Shown here: piece by piece, positions 34,568-43,813 of the stretch
Position numbering within the stretch: position 1 is the stretch's first letter
Layout of the letters: each line of letters opens with the position of its first letter
Assembly (NCBI GenBank): GCA_016703125.1
Contig: JADJCR010000005.1
Span: 251,441 to 315,440 of the forward strand
Direction of reading: 5' to 3'
DNA length: 64,000 nucleotides
DNA from: Micrococcales bacterium
GTDB lineage: Bacteria; Actinomycetota; Actinomycetes; S36-B12; UBA10799
The notes under the pieces: model-generated
What the model saw: only the letters and a program-made list of their open reading frames with translations
Database searches by the model: none
Told to the model about the DNA's origin: nothing
Translations under genes and position numbers: made by a program

Positions 34568-34650
34568 GAAGGCGGGAGCGAAACGGACAGCCGGGAGCGA
34601 AAAAGACCGGTTGGAACGCTCCCCGGTAGTGGCACCTCTCCCACCTTGAG
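34568..34650 (+). repeat. Four-arm intergenic element, tandem copy b
   Basis: Same 83-bp sequence as 34466-34548 with one visible change (GGGAGCGAAAAAG for GGGAGCCAAAAAG). Both copies fill most of the 267-bp gap between convergent pknL and aroG; no gene is present there. Confidence 0.85.
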
Positions 34651-34705
34651 CCAGCCGGCCAGCCACACCGGCCAGCCACAGGAGCGGCCGCTCCCCGAGG
34701 ATCCG

Positions 34706-36052
34706 TCAGCGCAACTCTTCGAGGCGCTGGGCGACCTCGAACGCCAACTCAAGGCTCTGCACCCGGTTGAGCCGCGGGTCGCAGGCCGTCTCATATCGGT
34801 ACGGCAAGTCCTGTTCCTGGGGTCCGTCGATTCCGCCGAGGCACTCGGTGACGTCGTCACCGGTCAACTCGATGTGCAGCCCACCTGGATGGGTCCCCAG
34901 GCTGCGGTGCACCTCGAAGAAACCGTGCACCTCCGCGGTCACATCCTCGAACTGGCGGGTCTTCACCCCACCGCTGGTCTCACGGGTGTTGCCGTGCATC
35001 GGATCGCAGACCCACACCACGGGGTGACCGTCCGCTTCCACCTTTTCGACGATCGGTGGCAACGCATCGGCAACCCGCCCGGCCCCCATGCGGGTGATGA
35101 AGGTCAGCCGCCCGGGAATCCGCTGGGGATTGAGCATCTGGGCTAGCGCCAGTGCGTCCTCCGGGGTGGCCGTCGGCCCCAATTTGACCCCGATAGGGTT
35201 GTGGATCAGCGAAGCGAAGTGCATGTGCGCCGACCGGGGGTCACGTGTGCGCTCGCCGATCCAGAGGAAGTGCCCGGACACCGAGTAGGGGTTGCCGGTT
35301 CGCGAGTCGATGCGCACCAAGGGACGCTCGTAGTCCAGGACCAGCGCCTCGTGGCTGGCGTAGAAGTCGACCCTGCGGAACTCCTCGGGATCGGCCCCGC
35401 ACGCCTTCATGAACGCCAGCGCATTGTCGATCTCGCGGGCGATGCGCTCGTAGCGGACGCCGGCCTCGGACTCCCGCACGAAGTCCTGGTTCCAGGCGTG
35501 GACCTGATGCAGGTCGGCGTATCCACCCTGGGTGAAGGCCCGCACGAGATTCAGGGCGGCGCTGGACGCGTGGTAGGCCCCGAGCAGCCGGCCGGGGTCG
35601 ATCTCCCGAGCCCCGGCAGTGAAGGCCTGGTCGTTCACACCGTCTCCGAAGTACGACGGCAGCGTCACACCGTCGTGGGTCTCGGAGGGCTGCGAGCGCG
35701 GCTTGAAGTACTGACCGGCCAGCCGTCCGATCTTCACCACCGGCATCCGCGAGCCGTACGTGAGGACCACTGCCATCTGCAGGACGGTCTTGAGCCTGGC
35801 CCGGATGGAATCGGCCGTGTTCGCCGCGAAAGTCTCGGCGCAATCGCCGCCCATGAGCACGAACGCCTCTCCCCGGGCGGCCTGCCCGAGATGGTCCATG
35901 AGCTGGTCGCACTCCCCTGCGAATACCAGCGGAGGGACGACTGCGAGTTCGGCGGTGACCTGCGCCAAGCGATCCGCGTCGGGCCACACCGGCTGCTGGG
36001 CGGAGGGCAGATCCGGCCAGGAGATCAGGTTGTGGGACGGCAGATCAGACAC
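34706..36052 (-). CDS. aroG: Class II 3-deoxy-7-phosphoheptulonate synthase (DAHP synthase)
   Basis: First enzyme of the shikimate pathway (PEP plus erythrose 4-phosphate), plant-like class II; 448 aa. Signatures: FVLMGGDCAETFAANTADSI with the metal-site Cys, VKIGRLAGQYFKPRS, WIGERTRDP, GVKLGPTATPEDAL, RMGAGRVADALPPIV, and WVCDPMHGNTRETSGGVKTR. Start is GTG 36052; no strong ribosome binding site is seen. It lies 46 bp downstream of plsC, with a hairpin between them, and converges on pknL as in M. tuberculosis. Confidence 0.96.
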   Translation of the reverse strand: MSDLPSHNLISWPDLPSAQQPVWPDADRLAQVTAELAVVPPLVFAGECDQLMDHLGQAARGEAFVLMGGDCAETFAANTADSIRARLKTVLQMAVVLTYGSRMPVVKIGRLAGQYFKPRSQPSETHDGVTLPSYFGDGVNDQAFTAGAREIDPGRLLGAYHASSAALNLVRAFTQGGYADLHQVHAWNQDFVRESEAGVRYERIAREIDNALAFMKACGADPEEFRRVDFYASHEALVLDYERPLVRIDSRTGNPYSVSGHFLWIGERTRDPRSAHMHFASLIHNPIGVKLGPTATPEDALALAQMLNPQRIPGRLTFITRMGAGRVADALPPIVEKVEADGHPVVWVCDPMHGNTRETSGGVKTRQFEDVTAEVHGFFEVHRSLGTHPGGLHIELTGDDVTECLGGIDGPQEQDLPYRYETACDPRLNRVQSLELAFEVAQRLEELR

Positions 36053-36078
36053 TCAAGAAGCGTAACGCACCGCGTAGA

Positions 36079-36100
36079 GACGCCCGATCGGACGGGCGTC
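36079..36100 (-). terminator. Hairpin at the plsC stop codon
   Basis: Perfect 8-bp stem GACGCCCG (36079-36086) / CGGGCGTC (36093-36100) with a 6-nt loop, starting within the plsC stop codon. It probably ends or attenuates plsC transcription before aroG. No T-run follows. Confidence 0.6.
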
Positions 36101-36818
36101 AGGAGGCTTGCGCCGCGGCGGCAGCCTGGACCGATTCACCGTCGGCGATGACTTCCTTGGCGCGCGCCGCGTACAGGTCCACGTACTCCTGGCCGGACAA
36201 TTCCATGAGTTCGTACATGATCTCGTCGGTCATCGAGCGAAGCACGAAGCGGTCGTTCTGCATGCCCTCGTACCGGGAGAAGTCAAGGGGCTTGCCGATC
36301 TTGATGCCGACCCGGCGGATGCTCGGCATGATCTTGCCCGGCCGCTGGATCTCCCGGGTGCCGATCATGGCGACCGGGATGACCGGGACCTCCGCCTCGA
36401 GCGCCACCCGGGCCACTCCCGTCTTGCCCCGGTACAACCGGCCGTCCGGGGAGCGGGTCCCCTCCGGGTAGATGCCGAGCAACTCGTTCTGGTCGAGGAT
36501 GCGCAGTGCGGTGCTCAGGGCGTCGTCCGAAGCCGAACCCCCCGAACGATCGATGGGCACCTGCCCGACCCCCTTGAAGAAGGCACGGTTCAAGAACCCC
36601 TTGATGCCTGTGCCGTTGAAGTACTCGGCCTTCGCCAGGAACGTGATGTGACGGGGGACCACGAGGGGCAGGAAGAACGAATCGGAGAAACTCAGGTGGT
36701 TGCTGGCCAGGATCGCCGATCCGTCCTTGGGGATGTGTTCCAGACCCTCGACCTGCGGCCGGAAGAACAATCGCAACCAGGGGCCGATGAGGATGTACTT
36801 GAAGAACCAGTACAACAC
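36099..36818 (-). CDS. plsC: 1-acyl-sn-glycerol-3-phosphate acyltransferase
   Basis: Membrane-associated acyltransferase of phosphatidic acid synthesis; 239 aa. The catalytic motif NHLSFSD (NHx4D form) is near residue 40, the substrate motif YPEGTRS near 118, and VPVIPVAMIGT follows. An N-terminal hydrophobic segment (WFFKYILIGPWLRLFF) anchors it. GTG 36818 has AGGAGG 8 nt upstream. It corresponds in position and type to Rv2182c. A 191-bp gap separates it from the divergent hydrolase. Confidence 0.94.
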   Translation of the reverse strand: MLYWFFKYILIGPWLRLFFRPQVEGLEHIPKDGSAILASNHLSFSDSFFLPLVVPRHITFLAKAEYFNGTGIKGFLNRAFFKGVGQVPIDRSGGSASDDALSTALRILDQNELLGIYPEGTRSPDGRLYRGKTGVARVALEAEVPVIPVAMIGTREIQRPGKIMPSIRRVGIKIGKPLDFSRYEGMQNDRFVLRSMTDEIMYELMELSGQEYVDLYAARAKEVIADGESVQAAAAAQAS

Positions 36819-37009
36819 CGCAGCCGCCTCCTGAACGTGATTTCGCCTCCGACCCTACGCAACGCCGCGAGCCTTGGGCAATGCAACCTGCCAAGGGTTG
36901 AGCGAACGGACCATTCCGTGACCTTCTGGTGGACGGCACGATCGTTCCGCGCTAGTGAGCGTGAGATCATCGGCTCTGTCAGCGCGGGGACGACAGCGCG
37001 AGGAAGACA

Positions 37010-37753
37010 GTGCCACTGATGCCGGGCGCGGAGCCGTACAGCGCCGAGGGCGACCACCTCGGCGTGCTCGTGCTGCACGGATTCGGCGCAACACCGGCGG
37101 TCGTGCGCCCCTGGGCACAACACCTGGCCGCCGCTGGCCACACGGTGAGCGCGCCCCGATTGCCAGGTCATGGGACGCGCTGGCAGGACCTGAGCGCCAC
37201 CACCTGGCACGACTGGATCCAAGAGGCCGAGCGCTGCCTCGAGCGGATGCGGGAACACACGGACACTCGAGTGGTCATGGGACTGGGTGCCGGGGCCACG
37301 ATCAGCCTGCGATTGGCAGAGGTTCACTCCGACATCGACGGCATCGTCGCGGTGAACCCGGTCGTGCACAGCGAACGCCGGGACCGGGCCCTGTTGCCGT
37401 ACGTCCAGTTCCTCGGTGCGGTGCCGTGGCACTTCGACGACGTGAAGCGCCCGGGCAGCACGGACCTGGGTTATGACCGATTGCCACTGCGCGCGATGCA
37501 TTCGCTGACCCGTTTGTGGGCGCTGGTGAAGTCCGACGTCCACCGCATCACCGCTCCCCTGCTGGTGTTACGCAGCGCCGACGACCACCTGGTCGAACCG
37601 AGCAACACGACGTGGCTGCTGGCCAACGTGCGGTCACAGGTCGAAGAGGTCCTTCTCCAGGACTCCTACCACCTGGCCACCGTCGACAACGACGCCACAG
37701 CGATATTCGAGGCCAGTACAAGGTTCGCCGAGTCGCTCGGGGCGGCGGCATGA
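37010..37753 (+). CDS. Alpha/beta hydrolase without the nucleophile serine
   Basis: 247-aa carboxylesterase-like protein. The oxyanion strand LGVLVLHGFGATPAVVRPWA, PRLPGHGTRWQDLSATTWHD, the Asp loop VLRSADDHLVEPSNT and the His loop DSYHLATVDNDA are conserved. The nucleophile elbow, however, reads GLGAG at residues 91-95: Gly93 (GGT, 37286-37288) stands where Ser is expected (GLSMG in relatives). One base change from AGT would explain it. The protein may be a non-catalytic relative or carry a sequencing error. GTG 37010 has GAGGA 6 nt upstream. Its stop overlaps the next gene (ATGA). Confidence 0.85.
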   Translation: MPLMPGAEPYSAEGDHLGVLVLHGFGATPAVVRPWAQHLAAAGHTVSAPRLPGHGTRWQDLSATTWHDWIQEAERCLERMREHTDTRVVMGLGAGATISLRLAEVHSDIDGIVAVNPVVHSERRDRALLPYVQFLGAVPWHFDDVKRPGSTDLGYDRLPLRAMHSLTRLWALVKSDVHRITAPLLVLRSADDHLVEPSNTTWLLANVRSQVEEVLLQDSYHLATVDNDATAIFEASTRFAESLGAAA

Positions 37754-38115
37754 GCGAGCCCGGGGACCACGTCCCCTACGACGAGAACGCCTGGGAGCGC
37801 ATCGTTGCCGAACTCGGCGACGAGATGCCCGCTGCGCCCGACCGGCCGCCCGCCGCCCCGCCCCCGGATCCCGAGGACGAGTTCGTTCCGCCGGAGCCGC
37901 CACCGCTGCCCAAGACCGATCTGATCGGACGACTCGCATGGGCCGGGGTCATCGGCGGACCGCTGCTGCTGTTCCTGGGCGTGCTGGCCCCCGGCGTGGT
38001 GCGCCCCAGTGCGGTCATCGCCGGGGTGGTGGCCTTCGTCGCCGGCTTCCTGACGCTGGTCCTGCGCTCCCCGCACGAGCCCGAGGACGGCTGGGACGAC
38101 GGCTCGGTGGTGTGA
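37750..38115 (+). CDS. Small membrane protein with acidic, Pro-rich N-terminus
   Basis: 121 aa, not assigned to a family. Residues 1-55 are acidic and proline-rich (AAPPPDPEDEFVPPEPPPLP); two helices follow (LAWAGVIGGPLLLFLGVLAP and AVIAGVVAFVAGFLTLVL), with a short acidic tail ending DGWDDGSVV. It is translationally coupled to the hydrolase and lies near plsC, so a link with membrane lipid handling is possible but unproven. Confidence 0.7.
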   Translation: MSEPGDHVPYDENAWERIVAELGDEMPAAPDRPPAAPPPDPEDEFVPPEPPPLPKTDLIGRLAWAGVIGGPLLLFLGVLAPGVVRPSAVIAGVVAFVAGFLTLVLRSPHEPEDGWDDGSVV

Positions 38116-38157
38116 CCCGCCGGGTCCGACGCATGGCCCCGGCCCGCGCCGACGTGA

Positions 38158-38163
38158 CAGGAT
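38158..38163 (+). promoter_or_regulatory. -10-like element of the TIGR00300 gene
   Basis: CAGGAT ends 6 nt before the ATG at 38170; no ribosome binding site. Weak match. Confidence 0.4.
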
Positions 38164-38169
38164 GCCGCC

Positions 38170-39385
38170 ATGACCATCAGCGAAGTCGTGCAGATGCAGG
38201 GGCACTCATCGATTCCGGAATGCTCAGCCGGGCCCTGGACGACATCCTGAGGCCGGGGCCGACTACGAGATCCAGGACCTCGTCTTCGGCAAGACGAAGA
38301 ACGATGAGTCGACCGCCCGCATCCATATCACCCACGAGGACACCACCGCCCTCAACGACCTGGTGGTCAGGCTGCAGAACCACGGCGCCAACCCCGTCGA
38401 GACCAGCGACGCCGTCACGGTTCCGGCCCCGATGGACGGGGTGTTCCCCGAGGGGTTCCACTCCAGCACGAACTTCGAGACATACGTGCGCATCGGCGGG
38501 GAGTGGATCCTGGTGAGCAATCCTGAGATGGACTGCGGACTGGTGCTGCGCGACGGCGGCGTGACCACCGTGCCGATGTCGGACGTGCTGGCCGGCGAGC
38601 CCGTGGTCGTCGGCTTCCTCGGTGTCAAGGTCGTCGTGCCGTCGCCACCGCGTCCGGATTCCGAGTCGATCTTCGAGTTCATGAACTCCGTGGTGTCCAG
38701 CGAGAAGCCGCAGGCGTTGCAGGTGCGGCAGATCGCCGACCAGATGCGCGAGTGCAAGGCCGCCGGCAAGCGGATCCTATGGGTCGGTGGGCCGGCCATC
38801 GTCCACACCGGCGGCGCGCCCGCCCTTTCCCGGCTCGTGGCGGCCGGGTACGTCGACGTGCTGTTCGGCGGCAACGCCCTGGCGGTGCACGACATCGAGT
38901 CGAACATGTACGGCACGTCCCTGGGTGTGGACCTCAGCAAAGGGTCCGGCGTCGACCACGGCCACGAAAACCACATCCGGGCGATCAATCGCGTGCGCTC
39001 CCACGGCAGCATCGCCCAGGCTGTGGCGGCCGGCGCGATCACCGCCGGGCTGATGCACGCGATGGTCGAAGCCGACAAACCGTTCGTGCTGGTCGGGTCG
39101 GTGCGCGACGACGGGCCCCTGCCCGACGTCTACACCGACGTGATCGAGGGGCAGCGTGCGATGCGCGCACAACTCCAGGACGTCGGCTTCGCGATCATGG
39201 TGGCCACGATGCTGCACGCCATCGCGACCGGCAACATCCTTCCAGCGTCCATTCCGCTGGTCTGCGTGGACATCAACCCCTCGACCGTGACGAAGCTGTC
39301 CGACCGCGGCAGCGCCCAGGCCCAGGGTGTGGTCACCGACATCGGGCTCTTCCTCGAGCAACTGGCCATGGACCTGGTGCCCTAG
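38170..39385 (+). CDS. TIGR00300 / LOR-SDH family protein (frameshifted)
   Basis: About 405 aa with the LOR/SDH conserved region found in archaeal ornithine cyclodeaminases and in the C-terminal part of cyanobacterial arginine dihydrolase ArgZ. Signatures: NHGANPV, PAPMDGVFPEGFHSSTN, GKRILWVGGPAIVHTGGAPA, YVDVLFGGNALAVHDIESN, GSGVDHGHENHIRAINRVRS, CVDINPSTVTKLSDRGSAQ. It lacks the N-terminal guanidine-modifying domain of ArgZ, so an NAD-dependent ornithine- or lysine-related role is more likely. Two frame changes lie near 38201 (before LIDSGMLSRALDDIL) and near 38251 (AGADYEIQDLVFG). It ends 63 bp from the convergent glucokinase. Confidence 0.78.
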
Positions 39386-39398
39386 CTCGACTGGGGTT

Positions 39399-39418
39399 CC
39401 GGCCTCCCACAGGGCCGG
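39399..39418. terminator. Small hairpin between convergent genes
   Basis: CCGGCC (39399-39404) and GGCCGG (39413-39418) form a 6-bp stem in the 63-bp gap between the TIGR00300 gene and glucokinase. It may act in both directions. Confidence 0.35.
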
Positions 39419-39448
39419 TCCGGCGCCGACGGGGGGAGGCGACCGCGG

Positions 39449-40394
39449 TCAGCGGATGCGGGCCAGGTCGGCCGCACCCACCAGGCCTGCGGCGTTGCCC
39501 AATTCGGCGATCACCACTTTCGGCAGCGGGCGGGTGTCCTTGCCCGAAACCGACTCGGTGAACGCCCGGATGGTGGACGCCAGGAGCAGGTCACCGGCCT
39601 CGCTCACACCGCCGCCGATGACGAAGCACTCCGGATCGAGGATGGCGGTGACGTCGGCCATCCCCTGGCCCAGCCAGCGCGACACGAAGTCGAAGGCCGC
39701 CAACGCCACGGGGTCCCCTTTCCGCGCGGCCTGCGTGACGTGCAGTCCCTGCACCCCTTCCGGGGTGCCATCCCCGAGGTCGAGCAGCGCCTCGGCATCC
39801 ACACGCCGCTCCGAGGCCAGGTACCGGGCTTCACGCACCAGGGCGTTGCCACTGGCGTACTGCTCCCAGCACCCCCGGTTGCCGCAGCCGCATGGCCGTC
39901 CGCCCGGGTCGACATTGAGGTGTCCGAACTCGGCGGCCGCTCCCCATCGCCCGCGGTACAGGGCACCGTCGAGGATGATCCCCGCTCCGATGCCGGTGCC
40001 GATGGTGATCGTCACCAGGTACTCCCGGTCCCTCCCGGCTCCGAACCGGTACTCCCCCCAGGCTGCGGCGTTGGCATCGTTCTCCACCACCACCGGCAGA
40101 TCGATGACAGCTTCGACGGCCCTGCGCAGCCAGCTCGTCCCGCCAGCCCAGGTTCGGGGCGAAGTTGACACGGGAGCGCCTCTCGTCCACGAAGCCCGCG
40201 GCGCCGATGCCGACCGCTTCGATGTCGTGCTCCTTCTGCAAGGCCAGCACCAGGTCACAGACCGTCTGCTCCACCTGTTCGGCATCGCGACCCGGGGTGG
40301 CGACGCGGTGCCGGGCCAGGATCCGGCCCTGTTCGTCCACCACGCCGGCAGCGATCTTGGTGCCCCCGATGTCGATCCCCACGGTCAGACCCAT
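39449..40394 (-). CDS. glk: ROK family glucokinase (frameshifted)
   Basis: ATP-dependent glucokinase, about 315 aa. ATP site VGIDIGGTKIAAGVVDEQG, glucose site VVENDANAAAWGEYRFGAG, and the ROK zinc motif CGCGNRGCWEQYASG after GHLNVDPGG. The frame changes near 40130: GFVDERRSRVNFAPNLGWRD is followed in another frame by LRRAVEAVIDLPVVVENDAN. ATG 40394. It follows the SRPBCC-DUF5304 genes in one run. Streptomyces GlkA, which has a role in carbon catabolite repression, sits in a comparable neighbourhood. Confidence 0.9.
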
Positions 40395-40416
40395 ATGGCA
40401 ACGCTAGGGGAATCGC

Positions 40417-40857
40417 CTAGGGCTTCGCCTGCCCGCCTGCGGGGCCCAGCAGTCCCGCCACAAGATCGTTGATCTGGGACAGAGCGGCGCGGGCGGTATG
40501 CGCCCACTCGGGGTTCGTGCGTTCCAGGGCATCGAGGCCCTGACAGATGGGGCAGTCGGTGCAGCGCACGACCTGCGCCGGCTCGGGTTCCTCCTCGGTC
40601 TGCTCCTCGGTCTGCGGGTGCTGCTCGGTGGCCTGCGCCAGCAATGCCGAGGCACTTGCGGCGGCGTTCTGCGCCACCTCCGTGGCAGCGGCCACCGCTC
40701 CGGAGTCCACTGCCCAGTTCCGTAGCGCGCCGGCGAGTTTGAGGCCCTCGACGAACATCGAGTCGACCGGAGGCTGGCTCGGTGTGCTGTGCCACCACGG
40801 CGGCGGGTTGCCCTCGTCGTCCAGCGGCGAGTTCTGTGACTGGTCATCCTCGCTCAT
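40417..40857 (-). CDS. DUF5304-like protein with CxxCPxC motif
   Basis: 146-aa soluble acidic protein of unknown function. The conserved part is C-terminal: VRCTDCPICQGLDALERTNP, followed by EWAHTARAALSQINDLVAGL. The CTDCPIC cysteines could bind a metal. The centre is a Glu/Gln-rich linker. Its ATG overlaps the SRPBCC stop (ATGA). Similar proteins accompany glucokinase and SRPBCC genes in Streptomyces. Confidence 0.72.
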   Translation of the reverse strand: MSEDDQSQNSPLDDEGNPPPWWHSTPSQPPVDSMFVEGLKLAGALRNWAVDSGAVAAATEVAQNAAASASALLAQATEQHPQTEEQTEEEPEPAQVVRCTDCPICQGLDALERTNPEWAHTARAALSQINDLVAGLLGPAGGQAKP

Positions 40858-41285
40858 TGCTCAACCCGCTTCTTCAGACCTTTCAGGGCGGTGTCCACTA
40901 TGACTCTCTCCGCCTTGCGCTTGATCGAACCGATGATGGGGATCTGCAGGTCGACCATCAGCCGGTAGGTGACCTCACTGGTGCCGTTCCCGAGATCGTG
41001 GACCATGTACATGCCATCCAGGTCGCGCAGAACCGTGGACTCGGTGAGTTGCCAGTTGACCTGCTTGTCCTCGTGCCACTGGTACTGGATGGTGTAGGTG
41101 TCCTTGATCGGACCGGAGTCGATGACCATCTCTGCTTCCAGCGGACGGCCGTCGGGGAACGTCCGCAGCACCCGGGTCTGCTTGACTCCGGCCCACTGCG
41201 GGTAGGTGCCGAGATCGGCGATCACTGCCATGACCCGCTCAGCCGAAGCCTCGATGATGATGCTCGACTCCGTTTGCTCAGCCAC
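40854..41285 (-). CDS. SRPBCC family protein (Rv2185c-like)
   Basis: 143-aa START/Bet v1-like hydrophobic-ligand protein. Motifs: SSIIIEASAERVMAVIADLG, YPQWAGVKQTRVL, and MYMVHDLGNGTSEVTYRLMV. It corresponds to the conserved Rv2185c upstream of fadD15. The ligand is unknown; proximity to an acyl-CoA synthetase suggests a lipid. GTG 41285 was preferred because it begins just before the first strand; GGAGG is only 3 nt upstream. A TTG at 41306 is the alternative. Confidence 0.82.
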   Translation of the reverse strand: MAEQTESSIIIEASAERVMAVIADLGTYPQWAGVKQTRVLRTFPDGRPLEAEMVIDSGPIKDTYTIQYQWHEDKQVNWQLTESTVLRDLDGMYMVHDLGNGTSEVTYRLMVDLQIPIIGSIKRKAERVIVDTALKGLKKRVEQ

Positions 41286-41755
41286 CGACCTCCGCCCTTC
41301 ACCCAAGTGTCCCGCTCAAGGTTACTGCCCCTCTTCGTGACTCGTCGCCCACGCCGGCGCGGCACCGGCCGGGCGCGCTGCTCGACCTCACGCTTGAGCT
41401 CCCAGACGGTGCGCTTCCAGGCGGTGGCACGGCGCGCGCGCTCCTTGGCCGCCGCTCGCCAGCCCTTCGGGGTGTCCGGCCAAGGCGCTGGGGTCAGCCC
41501 GTCGTCGGAGGGTTCGCCACGCAAGTAGTGGTGCACAATGCACCCATCGGCGAACGGCTCGATCCAGATCTCCAGGGAACCCACGAGCGCCCCTGTCATC
41601 GACCACCGCTGCCCGTTGACCCCCCGGTCCATGAACACGGTGAGCCGCAGGTCCGGCCACCACCTGACCCAGGACGCCGGATCGGCGACGACTCCGGCCA
41701 GCACCTGCGGCTGCACGACGATGAAGGTCTCGTCCACGAGATCCACGCCGGCCAC
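41222..41755 (-). CDS. Second SRPBCC/polyketide-cyclase-like protein (3' frame uncertain)
   Basis: START-like protein: DLVDETFIVVQPQVLAGVVA and WVRWWPDLRLTVFMDRGVNG, then WSMTGALVGSLEIWIEPFAD. The basic tail RRRGRRVTKRG is family-like, but the frame then runs 64 bp into the next gene. One more G in the GGGG run at about 41329-41332 would end the protein at KRGQ-stop, about 143 aa, removing the overlap. So the true end is probably near 41324. GTG 41755 or GTG 41746 may be the start. It is divergent from fadD15. Confidence 0.72.
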   Translation of the reverse strand: MAGVDLVDETFIVVQPQVLAGVVADPASWVRWWPDLRLTVFMDRGVNGQRWSMTGALVGSLEIWIEPFADGCIVHHYLRGEPSDDGLTPAPWPDTPKGWRAAAKERARRATAWKRTVWELKREVEQRARPVPRRRGRRVTKRGSNLERDTWVKGGGRWLSKRSRASSSRLRLSGSWQ

Positions 41756-41901
41756 AGAGACGATGATGCCCCACCAGATGCACCCCCAACCGCGCGCCTC
41801 CTAGGCCGGGTGTTCCCCTATTGCCAGAATTGCGGAACAATACGGCACAACCCATGACCGCTCATTCCGGTAATCCGGTACTACAACGACAGGAGCCCTG
41901 C

Positions 41902-43690
41902 ATGCAGGAGGTATCCGAGGCACCCCTGGTGGCTGAAATCACCAGCGGTGGCCTCACGGACAAGATGATCGCCCACGCCGAGAAGAACCCCGACCGGGTG
42001 GCACTCCGGCGTCGCGTCGGTGAGACATGGCAGGACGTGACGTCCGCGCAGTTCCGCGACGAGGTCGCCGGGCTGGCCAAGGGCCTCATCGCCGCGGGCG
42101 TGGGAGCGGGTGACCGCATCGCCATCATGTCCTCCACCCGCTACGAGTGGACGCTGGCTGACTACGCGGGCTGGTTCGCCGGCGCGACTGTGGTGCCCAT
42201 CTACGAGACCTCCTCGGCCGAGCAGGTCGAGTGGATCCTCAGCAACGCCGACTGCGCCGGTGTCTTCCTGGAGGGCGACAAGCACAAGCGTGTGTACGAG
42301 CAAGTGGCCGGCAAGGTGCCCACGAAGCACGTGTGGGTCTTCGACGAGGGCGCGGTCGAGGGTCTCACGCAGGCCGGGGCGGACATCTCGGACACAGAAC
42401 TGGAATCCCGGCGCAAGGCGGTCACCCCGGACGACATCGCCACCGTCATCTATACATCCGGGACCACCGGACGGCCCAAGGGCTGCGTGCTGACGCACAA
42501 GAACCTGCTCTTCGAATCCGACAACATCATGGGCGCAATGCCCGACCTGTTCGACGCGCACGGCTCCACGCTGCTCTTCCTGCCACTGGCACACGTCTTC
42601 GGGCGGGTGATCGAGATCGGCTGCATCGAGTCCGGCACGGTCCTGGGCCACAGCGCGGACGTCAAGAACCTCCTGGCCGACCTGGCGCAGTTTCAGCCGA
42701 CCTTCCTGCTGTCTGTGCCACGGGTCTTCGAGAAGGTCTTCAACTCCGCCCAGATGAAGGCCACCGCTGAGGGCAAGGGCCGGATCTTCGACATGGCCGC
42801 CAGCACGGCGATCGATTACTCGCGCGCTCTGGACACCGGTGGCCCCAGCCTGCTGCTGCGACTCAAACACGGGATCTTCGACAAGTTGGTGTACGGCAAG
42901 CTGCGGGCGGCCCTCGGCGGGAAGGTCGAGTACGCGGTCTCCGGTGGTGCACCGCTCGGCACGCGGCTCGGCCACTTCTTCCGGGGCATCGGCGTGACGA
43001 TCCTCGAGGGCTACGGCCTGACCGAGACATCGGCGGCCAGCACCATCAACCTCCCGGACGCCATCCGGATCGGTACGGTCGGGCGTCCCATGCCTGGCGC
43101 GTCGGTGCGCATCGCCGACGACGGCGAGATCATGCTCAAGGGCGGGCAGATCTTCCAGGGCTACTGGAAGAACGAGGAGGCCACCAAAGAGGTCCTCGAG
43201 GATGACGGCTGGTTCCACAGCGGCGACATCGGCGAACTCGACGCCGACGGTTTCCTGCGCATCACCGGCCGCAAGAAGGAACTCATCGTGACGGCCGGCG
43301 GCAAGAACGTCGCACCAGCGGTGCTCGAGGACCGGCTGCGCGCACACTGGCTGATCAGCCAGTGCATGGTCGTCGGCGACAACAAGCCGTTCATCGCCGC
43401 ATTGGTGACCCTGGACGTCGAGGCGCTGCCGGCGTGGTTGGAGCAGAAGGGCCGGCCGACCGACACCCCGCTGGCCTCGCTGGCCTCGGACCCCGACATC
43501 CTCGCCGAGGTGAGCGGGGCCGTGGATGAGGCCAACAAGGCGGCGCAGCAATGCCGAGGCCATCAAGAAGTTCGAGATCCTCGAGATCGACTGGACCGAG
43601 GAGGGCGGACAGCTGACCCCGTCGATGAAGCTCAAGCGCAGCGTCGTCATGACCGAGTTCAGCGCGAAGGTCGAATCGCTGTACAGCTGA
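41902..43690 (+). CDS. fadD15: Long-chain fatty acid-CoA ligase (FadD15-like, frameshifted)
   Basis: AMP-forming acyl-CoA synthetase, about 596 aa. P-loop-like A3 motif YTSGTTGRPKGCVLTHKNL, LFLPLAHVFGRVIE, the A5 motif GYGLTETSAAST, A7 GWFHSGDIGELDADGFLRIT and A8 GRKKELIVTAGGKNVAP. The C-terminal part AEAIKKFEILEIDWTEEGGQ and LTPSMKLKRSVVMTEF is in another frame after about 43550, which includes the catalytic Lys region (SMKLKR). ATG 41902 is chosen because AGGAG lies 6 nt upstream. It matches Rv2187. A 13-bp hairpin terminator follows 7 bp after the stop. Confidence 0.93.
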
Positions 43691-43696
43691 CCCGAG

Positions 43697-43741
43697 CGAG
43701 GAGGGCCCGTCGTGGATCGGATCCGCGGCGGGCCTTCCTCG
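43697..43741 (+). terminator. Hairpin terminator after fadD15
   Basis: CGAGGAGGGCCCG (43697-43709) pairs with CGGGCCTTCCTCG (43729-43741): 13 bp including one G-U pair, with a 19-nt loop. It begins 7 bp after the stop. Confidence 0.75.
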
Positions 43742-43813
43742 TCGCCCGCCCGCGGCCCCGGCCCTGGCACGCCGGCGCTGGCACGCCCCGGCCTGCGCGC
43801 CCCGGCCCTGGGC

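Noticed and set aside
34466..34650. Known riboswitch such as a cyclic dinucleotide type
   Set aside because: No match to remembered consensus cores, and the copies follow gene ends instead of leading genes.
33008..34666. A 552-codon minus-strand open frame opposite pknL and through the repeats
   Set aside because: Shadow of the kinase and PASTA region; its end lies in the repeat element. The repeated peptide it shows simply mirrors the tandem DNA repeat.
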